Shown here piece after piece: positions 47,519-54,676 of a stretch of DNA of 64,000 bases (positions are counted from its first letter, which is position 1; each line of letters begins with the position of its first letter). Source of the DNA: JAGRAX01 sp041391365 (GTDB lineage: Bacteria; Bdellovibrionota_G; JALEGL01; JAGRMV01). The DNA is taken from the NCBI GenBank assembly GCA_041391365.1, contig JAWKOC010000001.1:186001-250000 (forward strand), read 5' to 3'. Both the position numbers and the translations under genes were made by a program. The notes under the pieces are model-generated. The model was not told where the DNA came from, made no database searches, and saw nothing but the letters and a program-made list of their open reading frames with translations.

Positions 47519-48155
47519 AAAATTCTTTTTTGTCGTCTTTCTTTTTTTCGCGGGTCTTGGATCTTCTGGGGTTTGCGATGCATTTGAATATGTCCATTTG
47601 AAAGAAAGCTATGAAAAAAATCGATACTTAGCTTTTGATGCCGGGCTAGGTTTTTCCAAACTTTCTTTTGCCGACAATGTTCGCTCCACAACCGGATTCG
47701 GTATGAGAGCAGGACTTGGGCATCATTTTTCGAAATTTTTGTTTGGTGAGTTTTATTATCAGGTTGCATGGTTGGGTCTTCGATCCCCAGATCCCGTAGA
47801 TCCTACGCTTGTGTTGGATTCGACGGCTGTTTTTCATCAAGAAGTACTTCGCGTGTTGATCAAAGATTTTCGTGTGGCTGCCATGCCCTATTTGTCTGCG
47901 GGCATTGGAGCCTATCAATTCTCAGGCGTGGACTCTTCGAGTTCGTTGTCGTTTCCAACAGGCATTGAATTTCCCATCGGCGTGGGAATCAAAGCTTTTC
48001 TCCACAAGGACATCATTTCATTGAACGCAGACTTTACGTATCACTTTTTGCTTGGAGAAAATCAATCCAGTTCCACACTCCAGGTCATCAATCGCAACAA
48101 GGTTGCTTTTGATGCTTATTCGGTGATGGTGGGATTTGAATTTAACTTTTTTTGA
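47511..48155 (+). CDS. Small outer-membrane beta-barrel protein
   Basis: 214 residues from MSKKFFFVVFLFFAGLGSSG, a signal peptide ending before FEYVHL. The mature part alternates hydrophobic and polar residues as expected of an eight-stranded barrel (FGMRAGLGHHFSKFLFGEFY, AAMPYLSAGIGAYQF, AYSVMVGFEFNFF) and ends in Phe, the BAM recognition residue. Family is not recognised beyond the OmpA/OmpW-like barrel type. ATG 47502 is an alternative start. It lies between the yfgM-like and bamB-like genes. Confidence 0.78.
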   Translation: MSKKFFFVVFLFFAGLGSSGVCDAFEYVHLKESYEKNRYLAFDAGLGFSKLSFADNVRSTTGFGMRAGLGHHFSKFLFGEFYYQVAWLGLRSPDPVDPTLVLDSTAVFHQEVLRVLIKDFRVAAMPYLSAGIGAYQFSGVDSSSSLSFPTGIEFPIGVGIKAFLHKDIISLNADFTYHFLLGENQSSSTLQVINRNKVAFDAYSVMVGFEFNFF

Positions 48156-48156
48156 T

Positions 48157-49278
48157 ATGAAACCTTCGACCAAACATCTTTTGCTAACGTGCGTGTTGAT
48201 GATGGGGGCTTGTGCCAAAGGTCCTTTGAAGCAGGTGCATCAGCGTACCTATCTTCTTGATCATGTTTCGCCATTCTCATCGTTTTCGACATCTTTTTCG
48301 TATTTGACGACGGACTCCCAGCAACGACTCTATTTCGGTACTCGAAGTGGAAAAGTGATTTGCGTGGACTCCAACAATGGAAAAACATTGTGGCAGCATC
48401 GAGTGGATGGTGGCTCTGTGGACACGGAAGTTTTGGTTCATGAAGATGGATCTTTTTGGGTCGGAACATCCAAAGGCTACCTCTATAAATTTGATCACTC
48501 CAAAGGAAAAAAACCAACTCAATTGTGGAAAACGCAGCTCATCGGCATGCCTCGTGGGAAAATGATGGAGTCGGGAGGAAAGATTGTTGTGGGGACCAAT
48601 CAGGGGTTTGTGTTTTTGGTTTCTGAAAATGGTGAGATCAAATGGAAATACAAACATCGCATCTCGGGTGGTCAGATGATGATTCGAGGGTACGCAGAGC
48701 CTTCTACACAAAATGATCGCCTGTTCTTTGCCAACTCTGACGGAGAGATTGTTGCCCTCTCTATGAATCAAGGAACCTTGCTATGGAAACGCAACCTGGA
48801 ACAAACTGGAGTTTTGAGGTTCAAAGACATTTCTAGCTTGCAATGGCTTCGAAGCGATCCGACATTGATGTTGGTCACCAGCTATGAGGGAAATGCGGCG
48901 GTGTACAATCGTGACGGAGATTTGATTCATTTGTTTAAGGAGCAGGGAATGTCTTCGGCCCCATGGATTGGTGAGCAGGGAGATCGTATGATCTTTGCTG
49001 GCAAGCAATCGATTGAAAATATAGATCAAGAGTCTTACATTCCGTTGGGGAATCTTTCCTTGCCCAAGGGGATTCGTTGGAGTGGATGGACTCAGGCCGG
49101 TCAAACATGGATCGGAACCAGTGTCGATGGATGGCTCTATGTTGTGGATCAGCCGATGCAAGAGATTCTCTGGAAATATCATCTTGGGCGGTCCATTGCG
49201 CCGGGAGTGCAGGTCCTTGATGGAAAAATATGGGTCCTTTCGTCAGGAGGCCATTTGGCGGCCTTTGCTCAACGTTGA
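48157..49278 (+). CDS. bamB: BamB-like lipoprotein (PQQ-type beta-propeller)
   Basis: 373 residues from MKPSTKHLLLTCVLMMGACA, a lipoprotein signal with Cys in MGAC. The rest is a beta-propeller of repeated blades: RLYFGTRSGKVICVDSNNGK with TLWQHRVDGG, FWVGTSKGYLYKFD, GKIVVGTNQGFVFLVSENGE with IKWKYKH, RLFFANSDGEIVALSMNQGT and IWVLSSGGHLAAFAQR. This is the BamB fold. It is anchored to the inner leaflet of the outer membrane and helps BamA. Start 48157 is preferred to 48136 because the lipoprotein signal begins there. Confidence 0.85.
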   Translation: MKPSTKHLLLTCVLMMGACAKGPLKQVHQRTYLLDHVSPFSSFSTSFSYLTTDSQQRLYFGTRSGKVICVDSNNGKTLWQHRVDGGSVDTEVLVHEDGSFWVGTSKGYLYKFDHSKGKKPTQLWKTQLIGMPRGKMMESGGKIVVGTNQGFVFLVSENGEIKWKYKHRISGGQMMIRGYAEPSTQNDRLFFANSDGEIVALSMNQGTLLWKRNLEQTGVLRFKDISSLQWLRSDPTLMLVTSYEGNAAVYNRDGDLIHLFKEQGMSSAPWIGEQGDRMIFAGKQSIENIDQESYIPLGNLSLPKGIRWSGWTQAGQTWIGTSVDGWLYVVDQPMQEILWKYHLGRSIAPGVQVLDGKIWVLSSGGHLAAFAQR

Positions 49279-49359
49279 GAAATCGTTGTCAAAGAGCAAA
49301 AAGTTCGTTATGAACCCTCTTTCTTAGGGTTAGATCTATTCTTTGATCGACCTTTTGTT

Positions 49360-49436
49360 GGCGACGTAGCTCAGGTGGTTAGAGCGGAGGTTTCATAAGC
49401 CTTAGGTCCGGGGTTCAACTCCCTGCGTCGCCACCA
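49360..49436 (+). tRNA. tRNA-Met (CAT)
   Basis: Cloverleaf: acceptor GGCGACG/CGTCGCC, D stem GCTC/GAGC, anticodon stem GAGGT/GCCTT with loop TTCATAA (anticodon CAT), T stem CGGGG/CCCTG, discriminator A and encoded CCA. It lacks the three G-C pairs of the initiator. It is elongator Met, unless modified by TilS to the AUA-reading tRNA-Ile2. The 130 bases after it show no gene. Confidence 0.93.
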
Positions 49437-49569
49437 CTACATCCATACATAACTCTTTTACACTTCTGAGGTTGTTGATCTTGTTTTCAAAGTAGAAAGG
49501 AGTTGAACCTTTGGGGTTCATCTTTTTTGGGTCGCAAGCTCCCATGGCGGTTTGATCCTTGTGGGTGGT

Positions 49570-51118
49570 TTAGGATTGATGTTGAAAAAGCTCATCCAAG
49601 GTTTTTGGATCGAGATGAATGTGGGTTACCCGTCTTCCTTTTTCGATCATAGCTAAGACATCTCCGGAAGCCTGCGCATGTTTGAGTCGTGTAAATCCAA
49701 TGGAGGAAGGAGAGTGCAAGAGTTCAGGTTGATCTTGCGTAAGCAGTATGAACTCAGCTTGATCAACGCCACCTTTGAACAATTGTCCGGTAGAATGAAG
49801 ATATCGAGGCCCCATTTGTCGTATGCACCTTCGGCCAAAGTTTTGCTCAATGGTTTGGCATATGACTTCACACATGCTGTGACTCTTGTCATTTTGAGCC
49901 AAATAATCCAGGACAATGACCGCAGCTCCAGGTGCGTTTTTCTGTGGAGTCCATGTCGACCATGTCGATTTGTGCGAGGACGGAATCAAATCCAACATAT
50001 TTTTTTCAGAACTTTCCAGGCACCGTGAACACTTGGTTTTGGCAAGAGTTACGTCGGGTTCATCAAATGGGTTTACGTTGAGAAAAATACCCAAGATGCT
50101 TGTAACCATTTCCCAAAGAAAAAAAGATTCTGCCAATCCCAATTCTGAATCAAACGTTAGGGTAAATTCCAGGCTAGGAATCGAAATGGAATTCTGATCC
50201 TGACGGAGAACAAATTCTCCGGCCATTTTTTCATCATCCGTAGAAAAAAAAGGAAGAATACCCTTTTTTTCCTTTCCAGAACTCTCGGCGAGCAATTGTT
50301 CCAACCAGTATGCAAATGTTTCCATGTTTTTGGACATGGTGACCTTCATTCTGTAAGCAGACCTCTTTGATGAAGCTCCCAGAGGAGCCGCTGCCAACAT
50401 CAGGGCAGGGTTTCAGTGAGCGACCTGTCTGGCAGAGGTTGATCATTCTCTGGGCGTGGGTGAAAATTTTGGGAATCGAGAGTCCACAAAGGTAAGCGGG
50501 AACAAGTCCAAAAAAAGAAAGAGCAGAAAACCTTCCACCGATGTCCCCTGGGTTGACAAAGCAGTGCAAAAAATTTTCATAGTTGGCTTCATGCTCCAGT
50601 GCACTTCCTGCATCCGTGATGGCAACACATTGTTGAGATTTGATCCCCAAGGATTTTGCATAGCAGAGCAAATGTTTGGTCTCAATCGTGGTTCCGGATT
50701 TTGTTCCAACGAGAATCAATACTTTGGATGCATCCACAAGATCAAAGGTTCGTCGAATGCGATCTTCGTCACTGGTATCAAGCATATGAAACGAAAGATC
50801 ACGCTGTTGGGTCATCGATGCAAATACCTCTCCTGCAAGCGATGATCCTCCCATCCCCAAAAGAATCATATCCGAGAAGTTCTTTGACAATCTTTTTTGA
50901 TGAAAAGAGAGAATCTCATTTTCAAAAGAATCTCTCAAGCCAAGGATATCCATCCATCCCAAGCGGTGAGCTATTTTTTGTTGAGTTTGCGGATCTGTCG
51001 ACCACAACGAAGCATCTTTGTTCCAAAGGCGAGGAATCCAATTTTCATGTTGGACTTTGACGAGAATCGATTCTATGGCCTGTTGAAAAGATGGCCCAAG
51101 GGTTGGCTTACACTTCAC
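49570..51118 (-). CDS. pgi: Glucose-6-phosphate isomerase (Tal-Pgi type), one frame break
   Basis: The first part has the SIS-fold motifs MILLGMGGSSLAGEVF, LVGTKSGTTIETKHLL and NPGDIGGRFSALSFFGLVPA. The last part, in the next frame from about 50385, reads MSKNMETFAYWLEQLLAESS and ends SGDVLAMIEKGRRVTHIHL. Joining them with one indel near 50375-50395 gives about 515 residues. The motifs match the isomerase half of transaldolase-isomerase fusions, here without the transaldolase part. It interconverts glucose-6-P and fructose-6-P. The GTG start at 51118 overlaps bufC by 11 bases, an unexpected partner for a metal-stress operon. Confidence 0.87.
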
Positions 51119-51872
51119 GATGAAAATCTATACCAACAAACAAGCCATAATCAAACCATTTTGAAAACCACCCTTGGATCTCTTCTTGTGTTGCCTGCGT
51201 TGTATTGGACAATGCACTTCCAAGGCTCTCGCCATTTTTTAGGGCTTGCAGGATGACCTTTTCGTTGGGCTCTAGACTCTCAAAAAATACACCTTGGCTT
51301 CGGTCTTTGTAGATGAGGAGATCCAGAGAAGCCTCTTTTATTTTTTCAAGGTCGTAGGTTTCTTTCCGATGAAAATCAAAAAGGTTCCATGAGAAGGGCA
51401 CAATCTTGCAACAGGGCTGCAACCTAAGAATCGCACGATCCCAGTCGGATGGGGGAATGGTTGTCATTTGTTGGAGATCAATGGGGGATGAAAAAGGTTC
51501 TTGATACATTTCGTTCATCATCCAATCAAACCGAGCCAAATCCAAAATCATTTGTTTTTTTTCCTTCTTCCAATCCAGATCATTTTCTAGATAGGCCAAA
51601 AAGTTCAGACCGATTTGATCTACACTGTAATGAGTTGAAGGATGTCGAGTCAATGCTTGGCGGGTGAGATCGACAATGTTTTGGGAAAAAACAATCTTGG
51701 TGAGATGGAATACACTTTCGATGATGTCTTCAAATCGAATCCAATATCCATTTCCATAGGCAAAAAAACGATGAGCATGCCGCAGAGAGGGAATATCATC
51801 CCCAGAGCCTTGCTGAAGATGATGTAGAAAAAGAGACTGAAGTTCACGCAAGGACAAGTTGGGCTTGTTCAT
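51108..51872 (-). CDS. bufC: HvfC/BufC-type partner protein of the MNIO enzyme
   Basis: 254 residues from MNKPNLSLRELQSLFLHHLQ. The N-terminal helical domain (LRELQSLFLHHL, then FFAYGNGYWIRFEDIIESVF and FLAYLENDLDW) is the HvfC/BufC N-terminal domain (old DUF2063), which recruits the precursor to the MNIO enzyme. The C-terminal part is a winged-helix-like module (NEKVILQALKNGESLGSALS). The start overlaps the bufB stop by 29 bases. The longer open frame to 51935 reads the end of bufB and is not used. Its place directly after DUF692 is diagnostic. Confidence 0.85.
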   Translation of the reverse strand: MNKPNLSLRELQSLFLHHLQQGSGDDIPSLRHAHRFFAYGNGYWIRFEDIIESVFHLTKIVFSQNIVDLTRQALTRHPSTHYSVDQIGLNFLAYLENDLDWKKEKKQMILDLARFDWMMNEMYQEPFSSPIDLQQMTTIPPSDWDRAILRLQPCCKIVPFSWNLFDFHRKETYDLEKIKEASLDLLIYKDRSQGVFFESLEPNEKVILQALKNGESLGSALSNTTQATQEEIQGWFSKWFDYGLFVGIDFHREV

Positions 51873-52707
51873 GCTCAATCTCCTTTGCTTTTTGACTTTC
51901 ATCCAGCAGTTTTTCCAAGGGAGGAATGTCTGCATCCCATTCGATCAAGGTTGGTACGTGATCAAATCGACGGCACGCCAAACGATAAAGATCCCATACC
52001 TCTTCTTTTACTTCTCTGGAGTGAGTATCAAACAAAAAATCTTCCTTTTCGATGTGACCAGCAAGGTGATATTGCCCCACGCATTCTGGATCTAGGAATT
52101 GGATGTATTGCTTTGGATCAAACTTGTGGTTGAATGAGTTTACATAGACATTGTTCAAATCCAACAAGATTCCACAGCCGGATCGTTTGGCGATTTCACT
52201 GATGAATTCCCATTCGGGTAGGGTAGAGTGTTCAAAGGCCACATACGTGGACGCATTTTCCAGCAAAATTCGTCGTTGCAAAAAATCTTGTACCTGATGG
52301 ACCTTGTTTACCACATGATCAATCACTTCTTTGGTTTGAGGGAGTGGAAGTAAATCATGAGAATTGGCTCCATCGACTCCTGTCCAGCAAAGATGATCCG
52401 ATACAATGGGTGGTTCAATGCGATGGATGAGTTTTTTCAATTCTTTCAAATAGTCTTTGTTGACGGGATCTGTAGATCCAATATTCATCGATACCCCATG
52501 ACAACAAATGGGGTAGTCTCTTCGCAAATCTTCCAGGATGGTGAGGGCCCTCCCTTCGGTATCCATGTGGTTTTCGCTGACAACTTCCAACCAATCGATG
52601 GCGGGGCGGGTTTCCTGGATGACGGTCCAGTGATCACTTCGAAGGCCGATCCCATGGCCAATTTTGGGCCAATTGCTTTGCAAAGTGTATGCGGTATTTT
52701 CTTTCAT
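51844..52707 (-). CDS. bufB: MNIO (DUF692) peptide-modifying enzyme
   Basis: 287 residues with every conserved block of the DUF692 family: GHGIGLRSDHW, DWLEVVSENHM, CCHGVSMNIGS, SDHLCWTGVDG, LLENASTYVAF, ILLDLNNVYVNSFNHKFDP, YHLAGHIEKEDF and LIEWDADIPPL. The His/Asp/Glu residues in these blocks hold two or three irons. Known MNIO enzymes oxidise cysteines in RiPP precursors (methanobactin; thiooxazoles in bufferins). With a Cys-rich exported peptide upstream and a BufC-type gene downstream, it most likely modifies that peptide in the cytoplasm before Sec export. Confidence 0.93.
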   Translation of the reverse strand: MKENTAYTLQSNWPKIGHGIGLRSDHWTVIQETRPAIDWLEVVSENHMDTEGRALTILEDLRRDYPICCHGVSMNIGSTDPVNKDYLKELKKLIHRIEPPIVSDHLCWTGVDGANSHDLLPLPQTKEVIDHVVNKVHQVQDFLQRRILLENASTYVAFEHSTLPEWEFISEIAKRSGCGILLDLNNVYVNSFNHKFDPKQYIQFLDPECVGQYHLAGHIEKEDFLFDTHSREVKEEVWDLYRLACRRFDHVPTLIEWDADIPPLEKLLDESQKAKEIEHEQAQLVLA

Positions 52708-52754
52708 AAAAATATTTTAATGCCTATGTACGGCCTAGGCGCTAAAACATTTTT

Positions 52755-52796
52755 ATGATGGGCAGAGCTCTACAATCCGTGGAGCTCTGCCATCAT
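52755..52796 (-). promoter_or_regulatory. Hairpin between precursor gene and MNIO gene
   Basis: A perfect 10-bp stem (GGCAGAGCTC at 52761-52770 with GAGCTCTGCC at 52782-52791), extended by five pairs past a bulge, with an 11-base loop. It starts 10 bases after the precursor stop. On the transcript it is followed by AAAAATGTTTT rather than a clean U-run, so it could be a leaky terminator or a 3' stabiliser that keeps precursor mRNA in excess over enzyme mRNA. No other feature lies in the 99-base gap. Confidence 0.6.
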
Positions 52797-52806
52797 CGTA
52801 AATCCT

Positions 52807-53271
52807 TTACTCGGATTTGGCTCCACAGCCGTTTGCACCGCAGCTTTGTTCTGCAGCTTTGCAACTGTTTTTGGTAGCTTTTTTGGCAGCTTCACCTTTG
52901 CAAGAATTTGCTTCACCTTTGCAAGAATTTGCTTCACCTTTGCAAGAATTTGCTTCACCTTTGCAAGAATTTGCTTCACCTTTGCAAGAATTTGCTTCAC
53001 CTTTGCAGGAGTTGGCTTCGCCCTTGCAAGAATTTGCATCGCCTTTGCATGCATTTCCTTTGCAAGAATCAGCACCACAAGAAGCAGATGCCCAGCATTC
53101 ACCGTTTTTCCACTGTGCTTTGCCATCCTTCTTGAGTTTTTTGCACTCTTTTTTGGATACATCGAGCTTTTTGTGTTCTTTGTTATGACCTGCATTAGCA
53201 GAAGACACCCAAGAGGCGGCGAACAATCCTGCAACAGCTGCACTGACCAATAGTTTATTTGTTTTTTCCAT
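52807..53271 (-). CDS. Bufferin-like Cys-repeat RiPP precursor, exported
   Basis: 154 residues from MEKTNKLLVSAAVAGLFAAS, a Sec signal peptide ending ANA before GHNKEHKK. The mature part has a Lys-rich leader-like stretch, KKECKKLKKDGKAQWKNGEC, then 13 more Cys in short steps: SCGADSCKGNACKGD, seven perfect NSCKGEA heptads, then KNSCKAAEQSCGANGCGAKS. There are 15 Cys in about 126 mature residues and no aromatic core. Spacing Cys-x6-Cys with Lys-Gly after each Cys suggests repeated modification sites and soft-metal binding. ATG 53271 has AGGAAAGGGAAG before it. An antisense frame over the repeat is an artefact. Confidence 0.85.
   Translation of the reverse strand: MEKTNKLLVSAAVAGLFAASWVSSANAGHNKEHKKLDVSKKECKKLKKDGKAQWKNGECWASASCGADSCKGNACKGDANSCKGEANSCKGEANSCKGEANSCKGEANSCKGEANSCKGEANSCKGEAAKKATKNSCKAAEQSCGANGCGAKSE
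52891..53037 (-). repeat. Seven-unit 21-bp tandem repeat inside the RiPP precursor
   Basis: Seven 21-bp units encode NSCKGEA. The five units at 52891-52995 are identical base for base. The sixth differs by two silent changes and the seventh also by a couple of silent bases. An eighth unit (53038-53058) has decayed to a related heptad (ACKGD). The gradient fits growth by slippage at one end under selection for the amino-acid repeat. Copy number is therefore likely to vary among strains. Confidence 0.93.
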
Positions 53272-53355
53272 TTTCTTCCCTTTCCTTTGTTGTTTCATTG
53301 AGGTTTTTCCCCATTGAATTTTATAAACTGAAAATGATAAGACAGGCTTTTTGTC

Positions 53356-53985
53356 TTATTTTTTCTTTTCTTCTTTTTGAGCAACAGCCTGGATATTGAG
53401 CTCCATTTCTACTTCTTCGCCTACAAGAACTCCACCCGTTTCCAAAGCTTTGTTCCATGTAAGGCCGAAATCTTTTCGACTGATTTCACCTTCGGCTTCG
53501 ATTGAAATTTTCACATTTCCAAAAGGATCTTTCGCAGGTCCATCCAATTCAATGTTTAGTTCTACAGGTTTGGTCACACCGTGAATCGTGAGATCTCCTA
53601 CCAACAAGGCTTTGGTAACTTCGCCTTTTGTTTCAATCTGTTTTACCTTTGTGCTTTTGAAGGTGATGTTTTGAAATCCAGGATTCGCTTTGTTGGCGAT
53701 GTCAAAAAAATCTGGGCTTTTGAGATGTTCGTCTCGTTTATCCACACCCGTGTTGATGCTGCTCACGGTAATCTTGCCTTCGACTTTCATGTTTTTGGGT
53801 TTGGCTTCGTCGTATTCGATCGTGCCTTGAAAGTCCTGAAAACTTCCATTCACTTTCCCAATGAAGTGTCGAATTTTGAAATTGACGTTGGAGTGATCGT
53901 GATCAATCACATAAGTTGATGCATGTCCAAGCATGGGAAATACGGACAACAATACAAACAAGGTTAGACTTTTCTTGAAGTTCAT
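53356..53985 (-). CDS. YceI-family periplasmic lipocalin-like protein
   Basis: 209 residues from MNFKKSLTLFVLLSVFPMLG (signal peptide, mature from STYVIDHDHSNVNFKIRHF). Family blocks: GSFQDFQGTIEYD, VEGKITVSSINTGVDKRDEH with LKSPDFFD, LTIHGVTKPVELNIEL and SRKDFGLTWNKALETGGVLV. YceI folds as a beta-barrel that binds polyisoprenoid chains. GAAGGAGCC before ATG 53985 sets the start; a longer frame to 54144 would read through the promoter. It is first in the bufferin-like operon, 84 bases before the precursor, though its role there is unknown. Confidence 0.92.
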   Translation of the reverse strand: MNFKKSLTLFVLLSVFPMLGHASTYVIDHDHSNVNFKIRHFIGKVNGSFQDFQGTIEYDEAKPKNMKVEGKITVSSINTGVDKRDEHLKSPDFFDIANKANPGFQNITFKSTKVKQIETKGEVTKALLVGDLTIHGVTKPVELNIELDGPAKDPFGNVKISIEAEGEISRKDFGLTWNKALETGGVLVGEEVEMELNIQAVAQKEEKKK

Positions 53986-54043
53986 TTGGGCTCCTTCTAC
54001 GAGGTATGAAATTTGGTTAGAATACATTCGAATTGTTTTACGA

Positions 54044-54069
54044 TTCGATTGCATTGTAGAGGAGGTTAC
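54044..54069 (-). promoter_or_regulatory. ECF-sigma (SigF-like) promoter for the yceI-bufferin operon
   Basis: On the minus strand GTAACC (54069-54064), exactly 16 bases, then CGAA (54047-54044). This equals the consensus GTAACC-N16-CGAA that I recall for Caulobacter SigF, the ECF factor of its heavy-metal response whose regulon includes bufferin genes. It lies 59 bases before the yceI ATG. A competing sigma-70 reading, TTGCAA-N16-TACAAT, overlaps it at about 54052-54079. Confidence 0.6.
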
Positions 54070-54088
54070 AAAGATTGCAAAAAAAAAA

Positions 54089-54673
54089 TCAAAAAGTATA
54101 ACGCAATCCGCCAGAGAATCCAATCGAATTGATGGGAAGGTCAATGTAGTGAAAGGTCGTTTTCACATAGAGAGAATAGTGTCTCAAGAATGTATAGTAT
54201 TCAATTCCGAGCCCACCCAAAATATCCAATTTGTAATTGTCGTTGTTGAAGGTAAAAGATGGATGAGAGTAGAATATTCCAGCACCAATCTGAGCAAAAG
54301 GGTAGAAACGCCCCATGGGGTATTGAATTTTGGCGGCCAAATCAAAAAGGAAGGTGTTTACTCCTCCTTCCAGCACAACATCGTTGGGGGAGGCTTCGTT
54401 CAAGGCAATCGTATACAAACCTTCGATGCTCAAATAATCAAAAATGTCGTACCCGGTGACAAAGGTCAGTGAAAAACCTGGATTGGCAGCAGATCGTCTG
54501 CCGAGATTGTCTCCCAAAATGTTATGAAATCCAAAATCGGCTCCAATGGAAAAACCTCTTTCGATTTCATCTGGCAAACGTTTGAAATCTCCGAAAAGCT
54601 GATCAGCCTGAGAGGAATAGGAAAACAAACTCACAAACAACGCCGCTAGGACACATTTTTTCATGTTTATCAT
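54089..54673 (-). CDS. Outer-membrane beta-barrel protein (CglE-like, gliding cluster)
   Basis: 194 residues: signal peptide (MKKCVLAALFVSLFSYSSQA) then a small barrel with GFSIGADFGFHNILGDNLGR, FSLTFVTGYDIFDYLSIEGL, FYPFAQIGAGIFYS and a C-terminal GFSGGLRYTF ending in Phe. It matches the outer-membrane beta-barrel type that accompanies Glt/Cgl proteins of Myxococcus and Bdellovibrio-like bacteria. It is the last gene of the gliding-type operon, starting 3 bases after the GltG-like gene. ATG 54664 is an alternative start. Confidence 0.78.
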   Translation of the reverse strand: MINMKKCVLAALFVSLFSYSSQADQLFGDFKRLPDEIERGFSIGADFGFHNILGDNLGRRSAANPGFSLTFVTGYDIFDYLSIEGLYTIALNEASPNDVVLEGGVNTFLFDLAAKIQYPMGRFYPFAQIGAGIFYSHPSFTFNNDNYKLDILGGLGIEYYTFLRHYSLYVKTTFHYIDLPINSIGFSGGLRYTF

Positions 54674-54676
54674 TCT

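Noticed and set aside
52891..53058. CRISPR-like array
   Set aside because: Units are directly adjacent with no spacers and keep a coding frame, so this is a protein-coding tandem repeat.
52817..53253. Open frames on the plus strand across the 21-bp repeat, giving Phe/Ala/Leu-rich repeats
   Set aside because: A 21-bp repeat keeps every frame open. The minus-strand frame has a signal peptide, ribosome site and the Cys pattern; the plus frames have none.
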